Origin: Halanaerobacter jeridensis
GTDB lineage: Bacteria; Bacillota; Halanaerobiia; Halobacteroidales; Halobacteroidaceae
DNA length: 64,000 bases
Direction of reading: 5' to 3'
Assembly (NCBI RefSeq): GCF_016908315.1
Contig: NZ_JAFBDQ010000007.1
Location: forward strand, 111,422 to 175,421
In this document: in pieces, positions 1-7,897 of the stretch
Position numbering within the stretch: the first letter of the stretch is position 1
Layout: each line of letters opens with the position of its first letter
Position numbers and translations under genes: made by a program
The notes under the pieces: generated by a model
The model's database searches: none
The model's input: the letters and a program-made list of their open reading frames with translations, nothing else
Told to the model about the DNA's origin: nothing

Positions 1-1
1 T

Positions 2-2512
2 ATTCAACATGGATTTGACGTATTTTATCCTTATATATTAGTAGAGGAAGATGGAAATGTTGGAGAACCTAAGAATAGATATGGTGATCCAGCTCGAATA
101 GGAGATATAACAAATGAGTTGAGTTATGATTACTTACGATCAATTTTTAAAACTATAATTTTAGATATAACCAACAATGATACTGATCCTTTAAAAAAAC
201 TATATAAAAAAAATAAAGCTATGAGCAGGTCTAAAAGTGATGAAAATTTTCAGAAGAATTTATTTGAGCTATGTAAATTAGCTTTGTTTAATAGCATAAA
301 TAAACAAGGACGTAAATTAGAAGAAGAAGATGCAAAAAACGATATCAAAATTTTAGATAAAGACGAGGTAAAAATTAGAAAAATAGATAAAAAAACATTT
401 AAAGAAAGACTCATATCTGGTGCAATGGAAGGTATGGCTTGGCTGTCTGCTCCTAATCAAACAGCTATGAATAAAGTAGAACAAGGGATGATTGAATTAG
501 TAATAAAAACTTATGACGATCAGAAATATACTTTTTTATTAGATAAAGACAATATTAAATATAAGCTAGATGTATCAATTTTAACCCAACTTCAAAATAT
601 GGAACAGAAAGAAATAGAAAAGTTATGGGACTGGGAATCAAACTTAGAAAAGAAAAAACTATTATTAGGAACAGAAGAGATAACTAGCCAAGAGAAAGAG
701 ACTATTTATCACTCAATTAAAGATAAATCCTTTCATGTGACGAATAGATATCAAGAGATAGAATTTAAAATAGAATTTGAACCTAATAAAGATCTATTAT
801 ACGGTAGTATGATTGACCGAGCCAATCAAGATGTGGTTAAAACAGATGAAGAATTATTTGCTTATCAATCTGGTTATGGTGCTAAAGAAGAATATGGGGG
901 TAATAAACATCCTGCAGGAGCAGAAATAAACTTAGAAGAAGAAAAGATAGGAACCAAGATAGAAATTAAAGATTTATCTCCGAATAATCACTCTTCTTTA
1001 CAATATCAAGAGAAAGTTTATGGGGAATATTCAATTGAAAACGGTAAAAGAGAAGAAAAATTGAGATTGACTTATAATTATTACAAAGAGAAAGATTTAT
1101 TAAAGATTATTTATGGAAAGCAAGATGAATTATCAATTATTGATTTTAAAAATGGAGATTACGATATTCAACTACCTATTCCTTTATTAGGAGTAGATTA
1201 TGAAGGACAAACTACTAATCCAAGATTAATTGCAGTGGATAATAAATTATCAACTGCACTGAATTTAAAAGAAGTAAGATTTAAAGGACGGGGAAAGATT
1301 AAAATTAACGGAGAGTATTTAAAAGCCCTGAATATTAAATCGATAGGGAAGAAAGATAATAGTAAAGCTTATCAAGATCAAGCTGGATATCAGTATTATA
1401 AAAGAGATAATAATTTATATATTAGCTATAAGAACAAAGAGGGGAATCAGGAAACATTATGTATTATTAATTTTGCCGAAGGGGATTACGGGTTATGGAT
1501 TGAAGAAGAAGCACCTTATTATGTAGAAGGCAGCAATCTAGTTGCTTATTATGATAGTTGGAATGATAGTCAATCTGAAGTAATACAGTTAGAAGAAAAT
1601 AAATTTTTAGAAGAGGAAGACCGGATTAAAGATCAGTTTCTGTGGATCTATCCCGAAGATGAAATAAAAAAACCAGAAAAAGAAACATTTGATTCAACTA
1701 ATAGAGTTGTTCTTGATAATGCTTTCTTCAATGATTCTGAAAAAGAAGAAGAGCCAGAAAAGGGAAAAGAAGGGTCAACTCAAGTTACGCATTCTTCTGG
1801 TAATTCAGATTTTGCTGATAAAAAGAGATTAATAACTGAATTAACTAAAACTAGTTCAGTTGATAAGATAGAACAGGCAGCCAACATAGTAATTAGCGAA
1901 GCAAGGAGAAAAAGGAAACCTATAATAGCAGAAAGTATAGAAGATTATTTAGCGGGCATGCAGCTTAAGAAAAAAATTGCTGCTGATAAATTAAAAACGC
2001 TTGATGCAATTAAAATAGCTGAAACCGAACTCCAATTAAAAATAGATGAAAAATTAATTTGGGATTTAAATGATATAGTTCGTTATAAAAATCTATTTAA
2101 GTCTCATGAAGAAGTTACTTTTGAAATAAAGTATTCGCGGTTGGTTAACCCAATATGTAGAGGTATAGAGGAGTTTGTAAATGCGTCTGAAGATTCTATT
2201 TTAAAAGCGAAAGGGAAGTTTGTTTTAGAAAAAGTGCTTAATCGCAATAAATTATCTCTTAAAGGAAAACTTACTTATAAATGGGAGAATGATTATATCT
2301 GGCGGGTAGGACGAAAGAAATTACTGCATAGTTATGGTTTTATTGACGATTATCTATTTAAGAAGTTAGCAACTCAAGGAGCAGCAAGACCTTATAAGAT
2401 GTATTCTAAGTGGAGTTATTATCTGAGTGATAGTTTAAGTTTAGTGAAAAAAGATGTAGATACTATGAGAAACTGGCATTGGCATGATTTTGCTATGTTT
2501 GAACATATTTAA
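2..2512 (+). CDS. Large unknown protein, 5' end outside the window, next to a VgrG-like spike gene
   Basis: The frame is open from the first bases of the window, so the gene begins upstream. A TTG at 119 has no convincing ribosome binding site and is not taken as the start. At least 836 residues are visible. Two similar short blocks, ending IIDFKNGDYDIQL (near 1135-1175) and IINFAEGDYGLWI (near 1465-1502), resemble a repeat seen in secreted haemolysin- or RTX-related proteins; this is pattern similarity only. A Lys/Glu-rich, Ser/Thr-rich hinge (about 1660-1810) precedes a C-terminal part of about 230 residues ending in NWHWHDFAMFEHI. I do not recognise the family. Because a VgrG-like spike gene follows within 110 bases, it could be cargo or a structural part of an injection system. 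That is inference. Confidence 0.7.
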   Translation: MQHGFDVFYPYILVEEDGNVGEPKNRYGDPARIGDITNELSYDYLRSIFKTIILDITNNDTDPLKKLYKKNKAMSRSKSDENFQKNLFELCKLALFNSINKQGRKLEEEDAKNDIKILDKDEVKIRKIDKKTFKERLISGAMEGMAWLSAPNQTAMNKVEQGMIELVIKTYDDQKYTFLLDKDNIKYKLDVSILTQLQNMEQKEIEKLWDWESNLEKKKLLLGTEEITSQEKETIYHSIKDKSFHVTNRYQEIEFKIEFEPNKDLLYGSMIDRANQDVVKTDEELFAYQSGYGAKEEYGGNKHPAGAEINLEEEKIGTKIEIKDLSPNNHSSLQYQEKVYGEYSIENGKREEKLRLTYNYYKEKDLLKIIYGKQDELSIIDFKNGDYDIQLPIPLLGVDYEGQTTNPRLIAVDNKLSTALNLKEVRFKGRGKIKINGEYLKALNIKSIGKKDNSKAYQDQAGYQYYKRDNNLYISYKNKEGNQETLCIINFAEGDYGLWIEEEAPYYVEGSNLVAYYDSWNDSQSEVIQLEENKFLEEEDRIKDQFLWIYPEDEIKKPEKETFDSTNRVVLDNAFFNDSEKEEEPEKGKEGSTQVTHSSGNSDFADKKRLITELTKTSSVDKIEQAANIVISEARRKRKPIIAESIEDYLAGMQLKKKIAADKLKTLDAIKIAETELQLKIDEKLIWDLNDIVRYKNLFKSHEEVTFEIKYSRLVNPICRGIEEFVNASEDSILKAKGKFVLEKVLNRNKLSLKGKLTYKWENDYIWRVGRKKLLHSYGFIDDYLFKKLATQGAARPYKMYSKWSYYLSDSLSLVKKDVDTMRNWHWHDFAMFEHI

Positions 2513-2620
2513 TCGTTAAAAATAGAAGAATCTTTTTTTATTGTTTTATTAATAAATATTGTAAATTATATCAAAATGTAGTTAAATCTAATGGGGATAA
2601 TCAGTTCAGGAGGGATAAAG

Positions 2621-4024
2621 TTGAAAGAAGAAAAAATATTAAATCAAGGTGGAGTTATAGTAGAAGAGATTGAATATGAACAGTTGTATAATTTAAGAAT
2701 TAAAAAAGGAATAAATAAGCATGACCGACTTTATATTAGTGGCTTGATTTCAGATAAACAGCGTGATAAATATATTAAATCTACTACTGTAGGAAATACA
2801 ATTACAGTTAAAATTAAAGGAACAGGTGCTGTTGTTTTTAAGGGATTAGTAGAGGAAATTGATTTAACAACAAGGAAGAATAATTATTTTATAAAGATAT
2901 ATGGTTTGGCAGAAACTTATAATTTAGATATTAAGAAGAAAAGTTTTTCTTTTCAAGAAACGGGCATATCATATAAAAAATTGATTAATAAAGTTCTAAA
3001 ATCTTATTCTGAAGTTGATTTCAAAGATAAAGCTAGTGAAGGAGAAAACAAGGAAAACTTGCTAGTCCAGTATCAGGAGACAGATTGGGAATTTTTAAAG
3101 CGAATAGCATCTCGATTTAATACGGGACTTGTTCCTGATAGTTCAGGTGAAGGAATTAGGTTTCATTTTGGTGTGCCTAAGGGTAGGAAAACAATCAAGA
3201 TAGAAGATACAGATTATGATGTCAGCAAGAAATTAAGAACTTCACAAGAAATTAAAGAAAATTATCAAGAAGGAGTTAAAGATAAAGACTTTGTTGATTA
3301 TACACTTCAAATTAGAGATGTGAAAAAAATTAATGCTTTAGCTTTAGGTACGAAAGTGCAATTTAGCAATCAAAATTTGTTCGTAAAAGATATTGCTTTA
3401 GAAGTTAAAAACGGCAATTTAGTTGGAGAATATATAATGACAAAAAAGAAAGGCTTAGCTCAAGAAGAAATTATTAACCCTAATCTAATTGGGTTAAGTA
3501 TTTTAGGTCAAGTGTTAGAAGTAAAGCAAGACCAGATTAAGGTGCATTTAGAAATAGACGAAGAGCAGTCTAAATCTAAAGCGATTTTATTTAAATATTG
3601 CACCGATTATACTTCGGAAGGGGATACAGGATTTTATACAATGCCTGAAAAGGGGGATCATGTACTGCTATATGTGCCTGATGAATATGAAAAGAATGCA
3701 GTAATTACTGCGGCTGTAAGGAAAGAAATTAAAGGTAGTGATAAAGTAAGTGATCCTAAAATTAAATATTTTAGAACTAAATATGGAAAAGAGATAGCCT
3801 TCAAGGAAAAAGAAATAATGATTACAGGTGAAGATGAACACGTATTAATTAAAATTAATGAAGAAGATGGGATTGAATTATTGAGTAAGCATGATGTAAA
3901 AATAAACAGTAAGAAAAAAATCAAACTAGATGCTAAAAAAGCAATTGAAATGAAATGCAAAGGCAGTAAAATAAAGTTAGATGGTAAAGTAAATGTGCAG
4001 GGTAGTGAAGTGACTATTAATTAG
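2621..4024 (+). CDS. VgrG/phage late-control-D-like baseplate spike protein
   Basis: About 467 residues. The N-terminal two thirds resemble the phage gpD/VgrG hub fold: EFLKRIASRFNTGLVPD matches the usual 'fL..la.r.g..l..d' segment. An OB-like part follows (LGQVLEVKQDQIKVHLEI, GFYTMPEKGDHVLLYVP), as in gpV/VgrG. The tail carries short repeats such as IKLDAKK, IKLDGK and VNVQGSEVTIN, typical of a beta-helical needle. The start is TTG 2621 because AGGAGGG lies at 2608-2614; an ATG at 2591 would translate the ribosome binding site. In this family the protein forms the trimeric puncturing spike of contractile tails. No sheath or tube gene is visible, so whether this is a phage-tail-like particle or a secretion system is open. 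Confidence 0.75.
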   Translation: MKEEKILNQGGVIVEEIEYEQLYNLRIKKGINKHDRLYISGLISDKQRDKYIKSTTVGNTITVKIKGTGAVVFKGLVEEIDLTTRKNNYFIKIYGLAETYNLDIKKKSFSFQETGISYKKLINKVLKSYSEVDFKDKASEGENKENLLVQYQETDWEFLKRIASRFNTGLVPDSSGEGIRFHFGVPKGRKTIKIEDTDYDVSKKLRTSQEIKENYQEGVKDKDFVDYTLQIRDVKKINALALGTKVQFSNQNLFVKDIALEVKNGNLVGEYIMTKKKGLAQEEIINPNLIGLSILGQVLEVKQDQIKVHLEIDEEQSKSKAILFKYCTDYTSEGDTGFYTMPEKGDHVLLYVPDEYEKNAVITAAVRKEIKGSDKVSDPKIKYFRTKYGKEIAFKEKEIMITGEDEHVLIKINEEDGIELLSKHDVKINSKKKIKLDAKKAIEMKCKGSKIKLDGKVNVQGSEVTIN

Positions 4025-4073
4025 TTTACTTAAAAGGTATTTGAAGAGAGTAAATTTTAGTTGAAGTAAATTA

Positions 4074-4137
4074 AACTCCATTTGCTATAAAAAAAGTTAA
4101 GTTATTATTATTCCAAATAATTTAAGCAAATGGAGTT
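4074..4137. repeat. 13-bp perfect inverted repeat with 38-nt spacer
   Basis: AACTCCATTTGCT (4074-4086) is the exact reverse complement of AGCAAATGGAGTT (4125-4137). The spacer is AT-rich and no T-tract follows, so it is a poor intrinsic terminator. It could be the remains of a small mobile element or a structured 3' end for the spike transcript. Confidence 0.6.
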
Positions 4138-4234
4138 ATCAAAATTTATAATTAAATTTATTTTTTGAATATTGAATTACTTTTAAAATCGAATTAAATA
4201 AGATATAATAATTAATATAGAGTGGTGACTAATT

Positions 4235-4533
4235 ATGGATTTGACCACCTATGAAAATGAAATCCAGAAAATTTGTGAGGAAGAAGATGTTTCGGTAATG
4301 GGAGTGTTTGGATCAGTAGCAAGAGGAGAAGAAAGAAGAGATAGTGATATTGATATTATTATTGAATACAATCATGATGATAAAAGTTTATTTGACTTAA
4401 TTAGATTTGGAAGTCAATGCATTTTTTAAACAAATGTAAATTTAAGCTTAATATTAATAAGAATATAGATATTCGTGAATTGGACAAAACAATTAAGGAA
4501 GCAATATTAATTTTAGCACCTGTATATATAAAA
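4235..4533 (+). pseudogene. Truncated MNT-family nucleotidyltransferase
   Basis: A 64-residue frame at 4235-4429 holds the motif GSVARGEERRDSDIDIIIEY, which matches the GSxARGxxxxxSDxDl core of minimal nucleotidyltransferases (the MNT half of HEPN/MNT pairs), then FDLIRF. It stops at 4427-4429, well short of the usual 95-110 residues. In another frame, 4462-4533 reads NIDIRELDKTIKEAILILA, like the normal C-terminal tail of the family, so a frameshift or small deletion split the gene. No HEPN/HepT partner follows. The ribosome binding site is weak (GTGGTGA). Confidence 0.65.
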
Positions 4534-4644
4534 TATATTATTAGTAATGATTACAAATTACTATTGATATTTTTTGTAAACAAAGATATAATGTAAATAC
4601 AATGATTATAAGAGTATAAAACTATAAGAAAGGGTGATTTGATT

Positions 4645-4755
4645 ATGTTTAAATCTGTATCTAATTTAATTAAAAAAGGTGTTGGAGGAATTATTAAGCT
4701 AGCAGATAGTGAAATGAAAGCAAGAAAAAAATCAGATTCTAATCATTTAGTATAA
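4645..4755 (+). CDS. 36-residue small basic/amphipathic protein
   Basis: ATG 4645 follows AAAGGGTGATTTGATT, a reasonable ribosome binding site, and the frame ends in TAA at 4753. The peptide begins MFKSVSNLIKKGVGGIIKLA and ends with a Lys-rich tail. The first 24 residues could form an amphipathic helix with a Gly-Gly break. An intrinsic terminator at 4809-4843 suggests a free-standing transcript. I do not recognise a family; a membrane-active peptide or toxin is possible but unproven. Confidence 0.45.
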   Translation: MFKSVSNLIKKGVGGIIKLADSEMKARKKSDSNHLV

Positions 4756-4808
4756 GCAAATAAGAAGATAGTAATATATATTTTTAAATTTAAGAATATA
4801 CAGAATAT

Positions 4809-4843
4809 AAAAAGGAGGATTCCCTTTAGAATCCTCCTTTTTA
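4809..4843. terminator. Intrinsic terminator after the 36-aa ORF
   Basis: AAAGGAGGATT pairs with AATCCTCCTTT around a CCCTTTAG-like loop and is followed by T-rich sequence. A-rich sequence on the other side could let it work in both directions. Confidence 0.8.
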
Positions 4844-5040
4844 TATTGTTTAAGATTTAAATTGAATGTCATTATATTTAATTGGGTAAAGATAAAAATA
4901 AGTCATTTATAATGTAAATCAAGTAGAGAATTGTTAATGTTATTTTCATTTGATATACTTAGTTATGCATGAATTTATTTTTGGGAGGATCTTTAATTTA
5001 TTTGCAGGAATTTTAAGAAAAATATTTAATTAATTGAATA

Positions 5041-5058
5041 ACGAAACTTAGTTTTATT
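5041..5058. promoter_or_regulatory. IclR-type operator box 1, upstream of the IclR gene
   Basis: CGAAACTTAGTTTTATTAT holds the 11-mer AAACT-T-AGTTT, a palindrome with a single central base, 35 bases before the IclR start. The same core recurs at 6120-6130 and, less perfectly, at 5975-5985. IclR-family sugar-acid regulators commonly bind GAAAC/GTTTC palindromes. Position suggests autoregulation. Confidence 0.6.
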
Positions 5059-5088
5059 ATAAAAAACAAAAGTGGAAGGGGAATTATT

Positions 5089-5868
5089 ATGAGAAACAAA
5101 CCAAACAATTTAGTTAAATCTGTAAATCGGTCAGTTAATATATTAGAAGAGTTGTCAAAATATGAAGATGGATTGGGGGTAACAGAACTAAGTAATAGAT
5201 TAGATGTTCACAAAAGTTCAGTGCATAGGTTGTTATCAACTTTATTGTATAGGGGTTTGGTTGAACAGAATGAAGAAAATGGCAAGTATGAATTAGGATT
5301 AAAAATATTTGAATTAGGAAGTAGAATATTTAATGAGCTAGAAGTTCGAGAATATGCAAAACCATATTTAGAACAGTTAGTTAAAAAAACTAATGAAACA
5401 GTTCATTTAGTTACTTTAGACCAAGGAGAAGTTTTATATCTTGATAAGGTGAGTAGTCCAGAAACTATTACTATGGCTTCACAAATTGGTGCTAGAGCTC
5501 CAATTCATTCTACAGCAGTTGGTAAAGCAATAGCTGCTCATTTAGAAGAAAAAAGAGTAGAAGAAATAATTAGCAAGAAGGGGATGCCTAAGCGTACTGA
5601 AAATACTATTACTGAACTTGAAGAATTCAAAGAAAATTTGGGATTAATTAGGGAAAGAGGATATGCTATAGATGAAATAGAAAATGAAGCAGGAATTAGA
5701 TGTATAGCAGCGCCAATTTTTGATTATGATGGCAAAGTAGTAGCTGCAGTTAGTATTTCAGGTCCAACTATAAGGGTTACTCAAGACCGAATTTCTAATT
5801 TAGCGAATCAAGTTACAGAAACGGGATTACAAATTTCTTATCGATTGGGTTATAATCCTAATCAATAA
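5089..5868 (+). CDS. IclR-family transcriptional regulator (KdgR-like)
   Basis: 259 residues, starting at ATG 5089 after GGAAGGGG. Residues about 10-75 form the winged helix (GVTELSNRLDVHKSSVHRLL, with the typical 'K..v.R.l.tL' pattern). Residues about 80-250 form the IclR effector domain (TVHLVTLDQGEVLYLDKV, AVGKAIAAHL, GIRCIAAPIFD). Members regulate catabolism of hexuronates and 2-keto-3-deoxygluconate in other bacteria. It lies directly upstream of the sugar-acid operon, and matching palindromes precede both it and dctP, so it is the likely local repressor. The effector, perhaps a 2-keto-3-deoxy acid, is inferred. Confidence 0.85.
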   Translation: MRNKPNNLVKSVNRSVNILEELSKYEDGLGVTELSNRLDVHKSSVHRLLSTLLYRGLVEQNEENGKYELGLKIFELGSRIFNELEVREYAKPYLEQLVKKTNETVHLVTLDQGEVLYLDKVSSPETITMASQIGARAPIHSTAVGKAIAAHLEEKRVEEIISKKGMPKRTENTITELEEFKENLGLIRERGYAIDEIENEAGIRCIAAPIFDYDGKVVAAVSISGPTIRVTQDRISNLANQVTETGLQISYRLGYNPNQ

Positions 5869-5927
5869 ATTAATAGTTTAACCTTAAATTTAATATTAAT
5901 TATTTCTGAGATAATTTTATTCAAAGT

Positions 5928-5956
5928 TTGACACTTAATCTATATTACCTTATAAT
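5928..5956 (+). promoter_or_regulatory. Consensus sigma-A promoter of the sugar-acid operon
   Basis: TTGACA at 5928-5933 and TATAAT at 5951-5956 are separated by exactly 17 bases. Transcription would begin near 5963, about 300 bases before dctP. This leaves a long leader with two operator-like boxes and a hairpin. Confidence 0.8.
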
Positions 5957-5973
5957 ATAATTACAGTGAATAT

Positions 5974-5988
5974 GAAACGAAGTTTTTT
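5974..5988. promoter_or_regulatory. IclR-type operator box 2, just after the dctP promoter start
   Basis: GAAACGAAGTTTTTT carries the AAAC..AAGTTT core with one mismatch in the left arm. It lies about 12 bases after the predicted start, so bound repressor would block early elongation or initiation. Confidence 0.5.
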
Positions 5989-6116
5989 AATAAGAAACAA
6001 CAAGTTAATTAATTTTATAAGTTCATTATTTAAATTATAACATAGTTTTATAATTTAATATATTTTTCTTCATAAGGAGGTGAGGTGAGTAGCACCTAAA
6101 AAATTTTAATTATTTT

Positions 6117-6144
6117 GCGAAACTAAGTTTTATAATACAAAACT
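6117..6144. promoter_or_regulatory. IclR-type operator box 3 with a second TATAAT
   Basis: GCGAAACTAAGTTTTATAAT contains the perfect palindrome AAACT-A-AGTTT (6120-6130). It runs into TATAAT (6131-6136) and a second pair, AGTTTT (6126-6131) with AAAACT (6139-6144). It matches box 1 over GAAACTWAGTTTTATWATA. It may sit inside a weaker downstream promoter for the TRAP operon. Confidence 0.55.
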
Positions 6145-6170
6145 ATATAATATAAGCTTATAATTTTACA

Positions 6171-6226
6171 AGCCTACTATAACCTATATTTTAAATTCTG
6201 ATATGGGTGAAGTAGGTTTTTATTAT
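6171..6226 (+). terminator. Leader hairpin with T-tract before dctP (possible attenuator)
   Basis: CCTACT (6173-6178) pairs with AGTAGG (6211-6216), and inside it ACCTATAT (6182-6189) pairs with ATATGGGT (6201-6208). TTTTTATTATTTT follows. The position, after the promoter and 40 bases before the first gene, suggests control by premature termination. The trigger is unknown. Confidence 0.5.
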
Positions 6227-6266
6227 TTTAGAAAACTATATTTCACAAACCTAAGGGGGAATCAAA

Positions 6267-7319
6267 ATGTTTAATAAGAAATTTGCATCAATTGCTTTAG
6301 TTTTAGTTTTAGTGGCAGGTTCAATTTTAGCTATTACTGGTGAGGCTGAAGCTATATTTGGTATATTTGGTGGCGATGAAAAGAAAGAAAAGACATATAC
6401 AATTCGAGCTGGTATTGGACTGAATGATAAATCTGCTCAGTATAAGGCATTAGAAAAATGGAAGCAGATGGTTGAAAAAAGAAGTGATGGGCGCATCAAA
6501 ATGGAATTATATCATTCTAGCCAACTTGGAGATGATCGTGAAATGATGGAAGCTTTACAATTAGGAACTCAAGAGGTAACTTGTCCGTCCACTGCTCCAA
6601 TTGGTGAATTTGTAGAAGGTTTTAAAGTATTTGATTTACCATTTTTATTCCCAAATAATGAAGCAGCAGATTATGTATTAGATAGTAAGATTGGTCAAAA
6701 CTTACTTAAAAAACTAGAGGATGAAGGCATGATTGGTTTAGCTTATTGGGAAAATGGGTTCCGTCACTTAACTAATAGTAAAAGACCGGTTAAAACTCCT
6801 GAAGATATTAAAGGATTAAAAGTAAGAACTATGGAGAATCCAATGCATTTAGCTGCATGGAGAGAAATGGGAGCTAATCCAACTCCAATGGCTTTTGGTG
6901 AGTTATTCTCTGCTATGCAGCAAGGAGTTGTAGATGGTCAGGAAAATCCATGGGGAACAATTTATCTGCAGAACTTTTATGAAGTTCAGGATTATGTAAC
7001 GAATACTGGTCACGTTTATTCTCCATTTGTACTAATGGTTTCTGAGAAATTTTATGATAAGTTGCCAAGCGATCTACAAACGATGCTTAGAAAAACAGCT
7101 AAAGAAGTTAAAGAATATCAAAGAAGAATAAATCGAGAAATGAATGCTGAATATAGAAAGAAATTAAAAGAAAAGATGAATGTAACTATATTATCTTCTG
7201 AACAAAAAAGTGCATTTAAAAAGGCAGTACAACCTGTTTATGATGAATATAAAGAAGAAATCGGTGCTGACTTAGTTGATTCAGTATTACAAAAGGTAGA
7301 AGAATACCAACAACAATAG
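6267..7319 (+). CDS. dctP: TRAP transporter substrate-binding protein, DctP family
   Basis: 350 residues starting at ATG 6267 after AAGGGGGA. A Sec signal peptide with a hydrophobic core at residues about 8-25 ends near GEAEA; there is no lipobox cysteine. The mature protein has DctP landmarks: FPFLFPNNEA-like region, GFRHLTNSKRPVKTPEDIKG, then KVRTMENPMH with the conserved Arg that usually binds the ligand carboxylate, and FSAMQQGVVDGQENPW. It delivers an organic acid to the DctQM permease outside the inner membrane. From the downstream catabolic genes the ligand is probably galactonate or a related sugar acid; this is inference. Confidence 0.9.
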   Translation: MFNKKFASIALVLVLVAGSILAITGEAEAIFGIFGGDEKKEKTYTIRAGIGLNDKSAQYKALEKWKQMVEKRSDGRIKMELYHSSQLGDDREMMEALQLGTQEVTCPSTAPIGEFVEGFKVFDLPFLFPNNEAADYVLDSKIGQNLLKKLEDEGMIGLAYWENGFRHLTNSKRPVKTPEDIKGLKVRTMENPMHLAAWREMGANPTPMAFGELFSAMQQGVVDGQENPWGTIYLQNFYEVQDYVTNTGHVYSPFVLMVSEKFYDKLPSDLQTMLRKTAKEVKEYQRRINREMNAEYRKKLKEKMNVTILSSEQKSAFKKAVQPVYDEYKEEIGADLVDSVLQKVEEYQQQ

Positions 7320-7333
7320 TTAATTAAAAAATA

Positions 7334-7365
7334 AAAAGGAGAGGATTTTTTCCTCTCCTTTTTAA
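7334..7365 (+). terminator. Strong hairpin with T-tract between dctP and dctQ
   Basis: AAAAAGGAGAGGA pairs with TCCTCTCCTTTTT around a short T loop. As a partial terminator or mRNA-stabilising 3' end it would make the binding protein more abundant than the permease, a usual arrangement in transporter operons. Confidence 0.75.
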
Positions 7366-7382
7366 TAAAGGAGGTGGAGAAA

Positions 7383-7880
7383 ATGCTTAAAAAAATTTAT
7401 AAATTATATAAATACTTTGTGATGGCTATTACTGTGGCTGTGATGGTGATTGTTAATATTAATGTATTTTATCGTTATGTTTTAAATCATTCTTTAGGTT
7501 GGGCTTCTGAATTATCACGATATATTTTTATTTGGGTAACCTTTTTAGGAGCAGCATTAGCTTATGATAAGAATGAACATGTAGGATTAAGTTTTATAAT
7601 AAATATGTTACCTGAAAAAATAAGGCCTATAGTTGAATTAATAGGAGATATATTAATTTTAATTGTTTTAGGAGTTTTATTCAAAACAGGAATTACCGTT
7701 TTTAATGTCACTAATAATACCTCTCCAGCTTTAGGATTGAGATTAGGTAATGTTTATTCAGTTGTTCCTTTTAGTATGTTAGTAATGATTGCTATAAATT
7801 TAGGAAAAATAAAGCAGAGAATTAATAATATATTAAAAAATTTTAGATCTGATAATAAAGATAAAAAAATTAATGGGTGA
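7383..7880 (+). CDS. dctQ: TRAP transporter small permease subunit DctQ
   Basis: 165 residues from ATG 7383, preceded by GGAGGTG; a GTG at 7374 overlaps that site and is less likely. Four membrane segments are visible (about 10-32, 47-65, 85-107 and 125-145). The family signature NVFYRYVLNHSLGWASELSRY is present across residues about 27-47. The subunit docks with DctM in the cytoplasmic membrane. The stop TGA is 17 bases before the chosen dctM start. Confidence 0.85.
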   Translation: MLKKIYKLYKYFVMAITVAVMVIVNINVFYRYVLNHSLGWASELSRYIFIWVTFLGAALAYDKNEHVGLSFIINMLPEKIRPIVELIGDILILIVLGVLFKTGITVFNVTNNTSPALGLRLGNVYSVVPFSMLVMIAINLGKIKQRINNILKNFRSDNKDKKING

Positions 7881-7897
7881 GAGGAGGCGTATCTACA

